A stretch of 11,091 nucleotides of DNA from contig JALVPE010000071.1 in the NCBI GenBank assembly GCA_027031945.1, forward strand, positions 444 through 11,534, given 5' to 3'. The notes beneath the pieces are model-generated. The model had not been told where the DNA came from and searched no databases. It saw only the letters and a list, made by a program, of their open reading frames with translations. The position numbers and the translations under genes are program-made. This DNA comes from Candidatus Moraniibacteriota bacterium (GTDB taxonomy: Bacteria > Patescibacteriota > Minisyncoccia > Moranbacterales > GCA-2747515). Of this stretch, positions 5,770-11,069 are shown one piece after another (the first letter of the stretch is position 1; each line of letters opens with the position of its first letter).

Positions 5770-5900
5770 AGAGGAAAGCATGCGAATTTGATAATGATAT
5801 ATCTCGCTTTAATGTCGGCTTTCCGGGCGACTGGTGTTGTGTTAAATGCCACTCCTTTTCTGTTGCCAGGCGGAGGAGAATCGCCCCGAATCTCATTCAT
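5754..5900 (-). CDS. Possible 48-aa basic protein, ATGA overlap
   Basis: ATG at 5900 overlaps the TGA of the preceding membrane-protein gene in the classic ATGA arrangement, with GGAGG nine bases before it, so translational coupling is likely. The product starts MNEIRGDSPPPGNRKGVA, is basic, and ends in a hydrophobic tail FACFPLKYIL encoded by the right arm of element E. The stop lies within that arm. No family recognised. The coupling signal supports it, while the short length and overlap with a structural element count against it. Confidence 0.45.
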   Translation of the reverse strand: MNEIRGDSPPPGNRKGVAFNTTPVARKADIKARYIIIKFACFPLKYIL

Positions 5901-6127
5901 TTTTTCTTGCCTCCACCACACAATCCGGAAAAAACAATCCGGAATCCGGCCAAAACAATGACCAGCTGCAGAAACGGGCCCACGATTGGACTTATCGCTT
6001 CAAACAGGTTGGCTGTAGCGGTATGGATCAACGCGGGGTTAATCATGGCTACAATTAATGCAATCCCGGCACAAGTACCAAGAAAATGCCGTGGAGTACC
6101 CAGAAAAAAAGAGAACCATTTACCCAT
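5897..6127 (-). CDS. Two-helix small membrane protein (VirB2/TrbC-like or holin-like), 76 aa
   Basis: AGGAGG lies 6 bases before ATG. There are two hydrophobic segments: about residues 15-34 (FLGTCAGIALIVAMINPALI) and 46-69 (SPIVGPFLQLVIVLAGFRIV and on), joined by a short polar link, with a C-terminal GGGKKK tail. The topology fits VirB2/TrbC pilin-like subunits of type IV secretion, which have two helices in about this spacing, but also phage holins. There is no cleavable signal and no neighbouring conjugation gene in view, so I leave the role open. It is the first substantial gene after the array promoter, downstream of element F. Confidence 0.78.
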   Translation of the reverse strand: MGKWFSFFLGTPRHFLGTCAGIALIVAMINPALIHTATANLFEAISPIVGPFLQLVIVLAGFRIVFSGLCGGGKKK

Positions 6128-6169
6128 AAGTCACCTCCTGTGTTTGGGTTAATGTTGATGGCTTATAGG

Positions 6170-6352
6170 AAATATTTCCCTTACTTTTTCCTAACAACTA
6201 ACATGTTTTAAGACTTTTTAAAAACCTATAAGAAATTGTCATCTCGAGCGTAACACAGTGGAGTCGAGAGATCTCAAAATTTTTAGACTAGAGATTTCTC
6301 CATTTAAGTCGAAATGACAACCTAAAGTTAAGAAAAACTAAGGGAAATATTT
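6170..6352. repeat. Long-arm inverted repeat F
   Basis: Arms 6170-6195 (AAATATTTCCCTTAC to CCTAAC) and 6327-6352 (GTTAAG to GGGAAATATTT) pair at 24 of 26 positions. The signature is modified to ATATTTCCCTTA. The large loop contains an 85-bp REP/MITE-like repeat. It lies upstream of the two-helix membrane protein gene on the minus strand. Two competing local pairings exist: palindrome GGAAATATTTCC (6168-6179), and CTTATAGG (6162-6169) with CCTATAAG (6226-6233). Confidence 0.78.
6236..6320. repeat. MITE-like repeat in the loop of element F
   Basis: Terminal inverted bases TTGTCAT and ATGACAA bound an 85-bp unit that contains CTCGA/TCGAG and GAGATCTC-type dyads. Elements of the form TGTCATCTCGAGCG to GAAATGACA are a widespread non-autonomous repeat type. 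No target duplication is obvious. Confidence 0.6.
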
Positions 6353-6730
6353 AATTGTTAAAGAATTCTATGAGGAAAATCAATATATTAACATTTTCTA
6401 TTGTTGCCTTTTTGGTATTGACCCAGAAGCAAAAGTTCTGAGGTTATCCAATCAAAAGCAGGAGAAAAGTAATATAAATGTAATTATTTTATAAATTCCG
6501 AAATATATTTGATATCTATATTGTTTTGTAGATTACAAGGCCAATTATATTTTTATTTAAAGCCACTGTGTCGTTAACAATAATAGATGTCTGTATATTT
6601 CAACCAAATTACCGCAATAAATTGTATGTATTTTTTGCAAATAATTCAGTAATATTCTTAAATAAAATAACTATCTTTTAATTTGTTAGATGTTGATGTC
6701 GCTTTCGTGACTTCTTCATCGTAACAACCT
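6353..6730 (-). other. AT-rich gene-free leader between array promoter and element F
   Basis: There is no convincing gene. On the minus strand it would be the 5' leader of the array transcript: a start codon about 5 bases after the predicted start site opens a 13-codon basic ORF (MKKSRKRHQHLTN, near 6714), followed by AT-rich sequence. On the plus strand a 23-codon ORF at 6370-6441 begins like a signal peptide (MRKINILTFSIVAFLVLT), perhaps a gene remnant. Confidence 0.4.
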
Positions 6731-6759
6731 AGTATAGCATACGAAATAAATCTTGTCAA
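6731..6759 (-). promoter_or_regulatory. Strong promoter reading into the island, with operator-like dyad
   Basis: On the minus strand TTGACA (6754-6759), a 17-base spacer and TGCTATACT (extended -10, hexamer 6731-6736) form a near-consensus promoter. The -35 lies in the dyad TTGTCAA (6753-6759) / TTGACAA (6766-6772), which could be a repressor site. Transcription would run through element F into the small-gene array. Confidence 0.75.
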
Positions 6760-6855
6760 GTCTTATTGACAAAATTGGGTTAAAATACTACAAAACCCTT
6801 TATTTTAAAGGATTTTAGTGCATGTATTATAGATAAAATCAATGAACAAAACACG

Positions 6856-6881
6856 TAGAGACGCATTGCGATGCGTCTATA
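6856..6881. repeat. GTAGAGACGC-type REP palindrome, copy 1
   Basis: TAGAGACGCAT and ATGCGTCTATA (one mismatch) around TGCG. Same type as 10783-10810, in an intergenic stretch (6780-7320) that holds only palindromes. Confidence 0.7.
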
Positions 6882-6977
6882 CAATAGGTACATAACACAA
6901 AATTAGTCAGTAAATGAATAAGTAGGTCGCTAAATCTAATAATATAGCTACTATTTGATTTAATATCATTTATGTAA

Positions 6978-7009
6978 ATGTAGTGGACAGGCATGCCTGT
7001 CCACTACAT
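6978..7009. repeat. Perfect 32-bp palindrome with GTAGTGGAC ends, copy 1
   Basis: 16-base arms ATGTAGTGGACAGGCA / TGCCTGTCCACTACAT without loop. The 3' flank TGTTTATAGGAGTTAGCA recurs, with two changes, after the copy at 7200. Confidence 0.85.
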
Positions 7010-7032
7010 GTTTATAGGAGTTAGCACTTTGA

Positions 7033-7096
7033 TACAGGGATCCAACCCCTGTTTTTGTAAAAAAGTTTATAAAAAACAGGGTTTGGAGCCCTGTTA
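7033..7096. repeat. ACAGGG inverted repeat
   Basis: The left arm (7033-7056, ACAGGGATCCAACCCCTGTT) pairs with the right arm (7071-7096, ACAGGGTTTGGAGCCCTGTT) with few mismatches around an A/T loop. Each arm also contains its own ACAGGG/CCCTGT dyad, so alternative cruciform foldings are possible. Confidence 0.7.
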
Positions 7097-7149
7097 TACA
7101 TTTAAAAAAGAGAAATTTAAACAAACTATTGTAGAATAATATATTGGCA

Positions 7150-7185
7150 AGTGACCAGGTCGCTAGACCTAGCGACCTGGTCACT
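7150..7185. repeat. Palindrome AGTGACCAGGTCGCTA
   Basis: Perfect 16-base arms around GACC. A decayed relative (AGGTCGCTAAATCTA) is visible at about 6923-6940. Confidence 0.75.
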
Positions 7186-7199
7186 ATTTAATGCATAAC

Positions 7200-7229
7200 T
7201 GTAGTGGACGGTCATGACCGTCCACTACA
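7200..7229. repeat. Perfect 30-bp palindrome with GTAGTGGAC ends, copy 2
   Basis: TGTAGTGGACGGTCA / TGACCGTCCACTACA. The outer half-sites and the 3' flank match the copy at 6978, but the centre is GGTCATGACC instead of AGGCATGCCT, so the sequence changed symmetrically. Confidence 0.85.
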
Positions 7230-7279
7230 TGTTTATAGGAATTAACATTCTATTTATACTTAATAGTCTTTATATAATA

Positions 7280-7318
7280 CAAGAACCTCTTAATTAAGTG
7301 GTTCTTGTGTCTTTTTTT
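7280..7318 (+). terminator. Plus-strand intrinsic terminator
   Basis: CAAGAACCTCTTAA pairs with TTAAGTGGTTCTTG (7280-7307, one T/T mismatch), followed by TGTC and seven T. No plus-strand gene lies upstream. It could end transcription from the palindrome region and insulate the RNA gene at 7394. Confidence 0.7.
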
Positions 7319-7358
7319 ATAAAAAATGCCTCTAAATAGACATTTTTGTTTACAACTA

Positions 7359-7387
7359 TTGACAAAAGTGTTGTCATGTGCTATATT
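7359..7387 (+). promoter_or_regulatory. Strong extended -10 promoter
   Basis: TTGACA (7359-7364), a 17-base spacer and TGCTATATT (hexamer 7382-7387). Predicted start about 7394. The dyad TGACAA / TTGTCA (7360-7376) overlaps the -35 and may be an operator. Confidence 0.78.
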
Positions 7388-7393
7388 AGTATG

Positions 7394-7771
7394 TTGGCTA
7401 GGGTGGAACTATTATTTCTGCCAGCAGTTGGCAAAATATAGTTCTTTAAGACAAATCGGCGATACCACAATGTTGAGGTATTGTAAAAAAAGTATGGATG
7501 TTTGTTGTCATCAGATAATAAATGGGCAAAAATCTGGTGATAAAATTTTTTGTGGCAAACTCAACATGAGGAGGAATCGCCATGGGTGGTTGAAAAAATC
7601 AACTTGCTTTTTGCTTTGGCCTTGAGTGGCCCCAATACCCTCTCTTTTGAGAGAGTGTTGGGGCGCCAAGCAATCAAAGCATTTGGATTTTGAAACCATC
7701 GAAAGGAGGAAAAAATGGGCCATTAAGTGTGAAGTTGACTCCTGAGTAATATTTGTTACTCAGGAGTTTTT
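7394..7771 (+). ncRNA. Candidate structured RNA carrying two three-codon minigenes
   Basis: The unit is bounded by a near-consensus promoter and a strong terminator, has no gene with start signals and is rich in helices: GGCGAT (about 7459) with ATCGCC (about 7574), nested with ATGTTGAG / CTCAACAT, the hairpin CATCAGA/TCTGGTG, the hairpin GTTGA/TCAAC, and a long hairpin at about 7628-7664 (GCCCCAA / TTGGGGC enclosing CTCTC/GAGAG). Two strong Shine-Dalgarno sites are present: GAGGAGG before ATG GGT GGT TGA (start 7580), and AAGGAGG before ATG GGC CAT TAA (start 7715). I could not match it to tmRNA, RNase P, SRP or 6S RNA. An untranslated remnant of a gene is the main alternative. Confidence 0.5.
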
Positions 7772-7775
7772 ATTT
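7738..7775 (+). terminator. Terminator of the 7394 RNA unit
   Basis: ACTCCTGAGTAA (7738-7749) and TTACTCAGGAGT (7756-7767) form a perfect 12-bp stem with a 6-base loop, then a T-run. The stop codon of the convergent TrmB-type gene (7760-7762) lies within the 3' arm. No T-run is present on the minus strand. Confidence 0.88.
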
Positions 7776-8509
7776 TGCACTGCCTTGAGTGCGAGTTTAA
7801 AAATAGTTCTTAAAGTTTCCGCAATATCTTTGTTTTCAATAATAATACCTATTTGATCATTGTATGAAGACAATCTAATTTTATTAGCATAAACAGCAAT
7901 ATCTCCAGGTAAAGGATATTTTTTTTCATCTATTTTTATCCGTAAATTTTTTGAATCATTTGTCAAAGAAAACTTTTTTGAATTATAAAGTACTCGTGAT
8001 TTTATATTTTGTTTTTCTCTTTTTTTGATTAATTTATCATTTTGATCTTCCCCAAGAAATTTGTTAAGGGCATCTTTGGAAAAAGCAACCCACATTGTTT
8101 CATTTTTTACATCATCAAAACTGGCTTTTGCCATTCGTATCATTCCCTCTTTCCCAAGATAATACTTTACAATTGGTTTTTTAATACTTGCGCTATTTAT
8201 ACTGTTTAATTCTTCCACAACCTCTTTCAGCCCTTTTTTCTTTTGTTCCAGTTCTTGTTGTTGTTTTGTTATTATGTTTTCTAATTGTGAAGGGTCTTCA
8301 GGGACAAATTTTTGTTTTTTTTCTTCGTTTGTGGCACTTACTAGGCCTATTTTCATTAGATTTTCTAGTGTGAAGTAGGTGGTGGCACGATTAACTCCGG
8401 ACTTCTTAGCAATTTCACTAGCACTTCCCTCACCCAATTCTAAAACAGCAATATAAACCTTAGCCTCTTTTTCATTTAAACCAATTTCTTCTAATTTTTT
8501 TGTAAGCAT
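7760..8509 (-). CDS. TrmB-family transcriptional regulator
   Basis: Residues 1-70 form a winged helix-turn-helix of the TrmB type: LNEKEAKVYIAVLELGEGSASEIAKK-like opening, recognition helix around SGVNRATTYFTLENLMKIGLV. Residues 71-105 are a Gln/Glu/Lys-rich coiled coil for dimerisation. The C-terminal part (about 115-249) resembles the effector region of CPR and archaeal TrmB-like proteins, ending in GDIAVYANKIRLSSYNDQIGIIIENKDIA. Archaeal TrmB proteins sense sugars; the ligand here is unknown. No strong Shine-Dalgarno is present. It is divergent from the 91-aa gene, with overlapping promoters in a 130-base gap, so autoregulation and control of that gene are plausible. Confidence 0.9.
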   Translation of the reverse strand: MLTKKLEEIGLNEKEAKVYIAVLELGEGSASEIAKKSGVNRATTYFTLENLMKIGLVSATNEEKKQKFVPEDPSQLENIITKQQQELEQKKKGLKEVVEELNSINSASIKKPIVKYYLGKEGMIRMAKASFDDVKNETMWVAFSKDALNKFLGEDQNDKLIKKREKQNIKSRVLYNSKKFSLTNDSKNLRIKIDEKKYPLPGDIAVYANKIRLSSYNDQIGIIIENKDIAETLRTIFKLALKAVQNKNS

Positions 8510-8543
8510 AATACTAATCTATCTGAATAATTAAGTATCTATA

Positions 8544-8573
8544 ATTGTACCACACACTTGACAAATCGTGAAA
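8544..8573 (-). promoter_or_regulatory. Promoter of the TrmB-type gene
   Basis: On the minus strand TTTCAC (8568-8573), an 18-base spacer and TGGTACAAT (extended -10, hexamer 8544-8549). It overlaps the divergent promoter at 8558-8585. Confidence 0.5.
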
Positions 8574-8585
8574 ATGGTGTATAGT
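8558..8585 (+). promoter_or_regulatory. Promoter of the 91-aa gene
   Basis: TTGACA (8558-8563), a 16-base spacer and TATAGT (8580-8585), leaving a leader of about 48 bases before a strong Shine-Dalgarno. The -35 lies within the spacer of the divergent TrmB promoter, so occupancy of one should affect the other. Confidence 0.65.
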
Positions 8586-8639
8586 TGTTTATTGCTATTT
8601 AAAATTATTGGAATTTAAATAAGAAGGAGGAGGTGTTAA

Positions 8640-8915
8640 ATGAAATATACTTCTGTGAACAACGAGCGAGATAATTTGTGTGATGGTGCACTAACTTTTG
8701 CGGATGTTGCAAGGAGACTTAGATTAGAAAAAGAGTTTCCAGAAACTTCAAAAAAAATATTACAGGAATGCAAAAAACGCTGCATTGAAGCAAGAGCAGC
8801 AAATGACGACCAACTTCTTAAAAAGTTGCTTGAAATAGAGAAGCGATATTCCAATGGCTTAATAAATAACAATAGATTAAAAATACTTTATCAAGCTAAC
8901 AAATACAATAATTAA
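8640..8915 (+). CDS. Small helical charged protein, 91 aa, unknown
   Basis: ATG at 8640 follows GGAGGAGG with a 7-base gap, a very strong start. The product has no membrane segment. Residues about 18-70 look like two long amphipathic helices (TFADVARRLRLEKEF, then ETSKKILQECKKRCIEARAA, then DDQLLKKLLEIEKRYS), with two Cys. The opening FADVARRLRL resembles a small helix-turn-helix or helical bundle but I cannot name a family. It is monocistronic, with its own promoter and terminator, and is divergent from the TrmB-type regulator, which may control it. The strong ribosome binding site suggests high expression. Confidence 0.8.
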   Translation: MKYTSVNNERDNLCDGALTFADVARRLRLEKEFPETSKKILQECKKRCIEARAANDDQLLKKLLEIEKRYSNGLINNNRLKILYQANKYNN

Positions 8916-8922
8916 TTAAGTT

Positions 8923-8963
8923 GCTCTCATCAGTATATATATTCTGATGAGAGCCTTTATTTT
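8923..8963. terminator. Intrinsic terminator between convergent genes
   Basis: GCTCTCATCAG (8923-8933) and CTGATGAGAGC (8944-8954) form a perfect 11-bp stem with an A/T loop, then CTTTATTTT. The T-run is interrupted but the stem is strong. It serves the 91-aa gene and possibly the opposing gene. Confidence 0.8.
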
Positions 8964-8965
8964 AT

Positions 8966-9922
8966 TTATAACTTAGAAAGTTCCGACAATGTTTTGTTTA
9001 CATTTTTTAACGCTTGTTCAAATTTATCTCTTTTTTCATGTGACGAAACAATGGATAGAACCTCTAAATGTTTTTGTTGTTTCTGAAGACTTTCAATAGA
9101 TACTTTTTTGATATATTGACGTATAGAATCATCATCCAATACTGAATAATCTATTTTACCATCTTTACTAATCCCTATCATTGCTTTTTTGCACAAATCA
9201 GGCAAATCTTCTTGTGGCACTTCTATTACAACGCGAGGTACTTGTTTTAGTGAGGATTTAGTTTCTAAAGTATTATTTGGATCGAAATAATCAATAGATG
9301 TTAAATTTCCTTTTTTTAAATCTCTATCAATAAAACTTTGTTTTTTTGATAAAACCTCCGGATCTTTACTTATAGTAACATCAAAAGCTAATCTAGCTAA
9401 AACTTTTCCATTTTTATCATACCATGTAGCAACACCATCAGCATGATGTGTGCGATCATCAAATTCAAGTGTTTTTGTAACGGTGGCATTTTCACCAAAC
9501 CATTTGCTAGCATTGGCATATTTGTCAAATAGATATTCTGCAAGCAAAGCTCGCTCGGGTGGATATCGCTTATGAAATGGTTGTTCTTCTTCAAGTTTTT
9601 TTTGTTTTTCTCGCAGTTCGTGCACTTTTTCTTTATCTGCTTCTTTTTTGTCTGGAGAGATAATCCCATCAAATTTATCCATATCGGTTAAATGTTTTGC
9701 ATCCTTGCGCATTTCATAAGTTTCTCTTTCATATACTTCATGTAATTGAATTTCAGCTTCTTGTAATTGAGGAAGAAAAGGATTTGCGTATCCCCCCATT
9801 AATCGATGCATGCGAGCTTTTGTTTCTGAAGGCCCTTTTCCTCTTTTTCTTCTACGAACTGTAGGCTTTTTTGGTGATTCAGGTCGCTTTATTGTTAATG
9901 ATGGCATAACATTTTCTGGCAT
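8966..9922 (-). CDS. Unknown 318-aa protein, possible PD-(D/E)XK-like core
   Basis: Residues 10-35 are highly basic (SPKKPTVRRRKRGKGPSETK) and about 92-113 are a charged coiled coil. The central part runs RALLAEYLFDKYA, LEFDDRTHHADGVATWYD (153-169) and ARLAFDVTISKD (176-187). An Asp at 162 and Asp181-V-T before Lys186, each at a strand end, following an Asp/Glu-rich helix, is the layout of PD-(D/E)XK nuclease folds. I recall CPR proteins with the same DD, HHAD/NGVD and DVT pattern, but this is an inference. There is no Shine-Dalgarno before the ATG, so translation may be leaderless. It lies 42 bases downstream of nrdG on the same strand. Confidence 0.8.
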   Translation of the reverse strand: MPENVMPSLTIKRPESPKKPTVRRRKRGKGPSETKARMHRLMGGYANPFLPQLQEAEIQLHEVYERETYEMRKDAKHLTDMDKFDGIISPDKKEADKEKVHELREKQKKLEEEQPFHKRYPPERALLAEYLFDKYANASKWFGENATVTKTLEFDDRTHHADGVATWYDKNGKVLARLAFDVTISKDPEVLSKKQSFIDRDLKKGNLTSIDYFDPNNTLETKSSLKQVPRVVIEVPQEDLPDLCKKAMIGISKDGKIDYSVLDDDSIRQYIKKVSIESLQKQQKHLEVLSIVSSHEKRDKFEQALKNVNKTLSELSKL

Positions 9923-9964
9923 AATATTTTATAATTAATTGATTATATATAAATTATTGCAAAA

Positions 9965-10669
9965 TCAACTTCTTATACTAACTTCTTCTATATTTTTTCT
10001 AAAAATTTCTACAAATTCTTGCATTTTTTTATCTGAGACTGGCTTTTTGTTTTGAAATTTTGGGTCTAGGGTTGTTTCTGGGCGGAATTTTTGTAGATAT
10101 AGTTTATCGCTACCCTTTAATAGCTCCGCCATTTCTTTAATTATATCGACTGCATGTACATCGTCAATTATTGTAGTGCGAAACTCGTATGGTACATTGT
10201 TTTGTTTTAGAAATTCTATGCTCTTGCTTACTTTTTGGGGATTTACTAAATCCCCTACTAAATCTTGATAATTTTCTAGTGTTGTTTTTACATCCATTGC
10301 TACATAGTCTAGTAAATTTTCATTGACTAATTCTTTCAGTACATCAGGTAAATTGCCATTTGTGTCTAACTTTACCAAAAATCCCATTTCGCGAACACTA
10401 ATTATAAAATCTTTCAGATCTGGTTGCACCGTTGGTTCTCCGCCAGATATTACTACACCGTCTAACTTCCCTTTCCTGCTTTGTAAAAAATTTAATACTG
10501 CTTTTTGAGGTATGAAACTAGGTCTCAATTCTTTAATTTCTTTTGGAAGTACAAATTCTTTGTTGTGACAAAACTTACAACGCATATTACAGCCTGGTGT
10601 AAAGATAATAGCTGCTACTTTTTCTGGGTAGTCTATCATGGTAAATTTTTGCACTCCGCTTATTAGCAT
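9965..10669 (-). CDS. nrdG: Anaerobic ribonucleotide reductase activating protein (radical SAM)
   Basis: I start at the ATG at 10669 (234 aa), because family members begin close to the motif (I)SGVQKFTMIDYPEK; a TTG at 10702 would add 11 residues. The radical SAM cluster motif is CNMRCKFC (CxxxCxxC, residues 27-34 from this start), followed by HN as usual for this subgroup, then VISGGEPT (74-81). The enzyme cleaves S-adenosylmethionine to place a glycyl radical on its partner, normally class III ribonucleotide reductase NrdD. A glycyl-radical NrdD C-terminus is encoded just upstream (10881-11069), which supports NrdG over pyruvate formate-lyase activase. There is no Shine-Dalgarno. Confidence 0.88.
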   Translation of the reverse strand: MLISGVQKFTMIDYPEKVAAIIFTPGCNMRCKFCHNKEFVLPKEIKELRPSFIPQKAVLNFLQSRKGKLDGVVISGGEPTVQPDLKDFIISVREMGFLVKLDTNGNLPDVLKELVNENLLDYVAMDVKTTLENYQDLVGDLVNPQKVSKSIEFLKQNNVPYEFRTTIIDDVHAVDIIKEMAELLKGSDKLYLQKFRPETTLDPKFQNKKPVSDKKMQEFVEIFRKNIEEVSIRS

Positions 10670-10702
10670 AAAATTTTTATAATTTAATAGGACCGGCACC
10701 AA

Positions 10703-10725
10703 CCTTCGCTAAAGCTACGGCAAGG
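10703..10725. repeat. CCTTCGCTAAAGCTACGG repeat
   Basis: An imperfect dyad (CCTT, GCT, AGC, AAGG) just before nrdG. I recall similar TTCGCTAAAGCTACG repeats from other CPR genomes. Alternatively it is a chance hairpin in the nrdG leader. Confidence 0.4.
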
Positions 10726-10782
10726 CAATGCAAATGCTCTGTCACTACGGTTTCATTATTATGTATTTATCAATTTTTATGA

Positions 10783-10810
10783 GTAGAGACGCAATGTAAT
10801 GCGTCTCTAC
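10783..10810. repeat. GTAGAGACGC-type REP palindrome, copy 2
   Basis: GTAGAGACGCA and TGCGTCTCTAC are perfect 11-base arms around ATGTAA. Same type as 6856-6881. Lies in the 211-base gap between the glycyl-radical ORF and nrdG, and would be transcribed if the two form an operon. Confidence 0.75.
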
Positions 10811-10880
10811 AATATTCACAAAAACTGGATAATTACACAAAAATTTGTCTATCTTTTTTAGTCAATTTAATCTTAGTTAA

Positions 10881-11069
10881 CTAATTGCCAAATTTTTGGG
10901 TAAAATCATTATTTGCACAGACACATTCTTGAAAATGTTTACGAGAATAATGTTCGGATTTTTTGCCAGTGTTAAAAAATGATACTGGGCGAAAATACCC
11001 CATTACTCGTGTCCACACTTCGCAGCGTGTTCGTTCCCCCTCGTTCATTTGGATCTTTTGTGATGCCAT
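10881..11069 (-). CDS. nrdD: NrdD glycyl-radical C-terminal domain as a separate 62-aa ORF
   Basis: The sequence GERTRCEVWTRVMGYFRPVS then FFNTGKKSEH is the class III ribonucleotide reductase C-terminus; Gly24 in RVMGY is the predicted radical site and Cys16 the conserved neighbour. In a full NrdD this follows a catalytic domain of several hundred residues. Here an in-frame TAA (11088-11090) lies seven codons before the ATG, so the domain is not joined to upstream coding sequence in this frame. A weak start (no Shine-Dalgarno) and an alternative ATG at 11048 are noted. Either NrdD is encoded in two pieces, or a frameshift or spare-part arrangement (compare GrcA/YfiD for formate lyase) applies. 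nrdG follows 211 bases downstream. Confidence 0.8.
   Translation of the reverse strand: MASQKIQMNEGERTRCEVWTRVMGYFRPVSFFNTGKKSEHYSRKHFQECVCANNDFTQKFGN

Noticed and set aside
5376..6152. Plus-strand ORFs of 64-81 codons (5376, 5767, 5846, 5907)
   Set aside because: They are antisense to the minus-strand small genes, which have strong Shine-Dalgarno sites and sensible products; the plus frames have neither.
3534..6195. Single-subunit (T7-type) RNA polymerase promoters
   Set aside because: The minus-strand AGAGGGAAATAA resembles an initiating GGGA motif, but the upstream 15-20 bases are not conserved among the six copies as such promoters require.
3534..6352. Integron attC sites
   Set aside because: The RYYYAAC / GTTRRRY core ends occur at most in element D, no integron integrase is visible, and the elements lie 5' rather than 3' of the genes. 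Only the general cassette logic is similar.
6850..7310. CRISPR array
   Set aside because: The repeats are of different types, irregularly spaced and palindromic, without constant spacers; no cas gene is present.
7326..7625. 99-codon plus-strand ORF
   Set aside because: It starts upstream of the strong promoter at 7359-7387, crosses it and has no ribosome binding site at any internal ATG; the Cys/His-rich product looks random.
9965..10702. TTG start for nrdG at 10702
   Set aside because: It adds 11 residues not typical of the family and falls next to a repeat; the ATG at 10669 matches the usual N-terminus.
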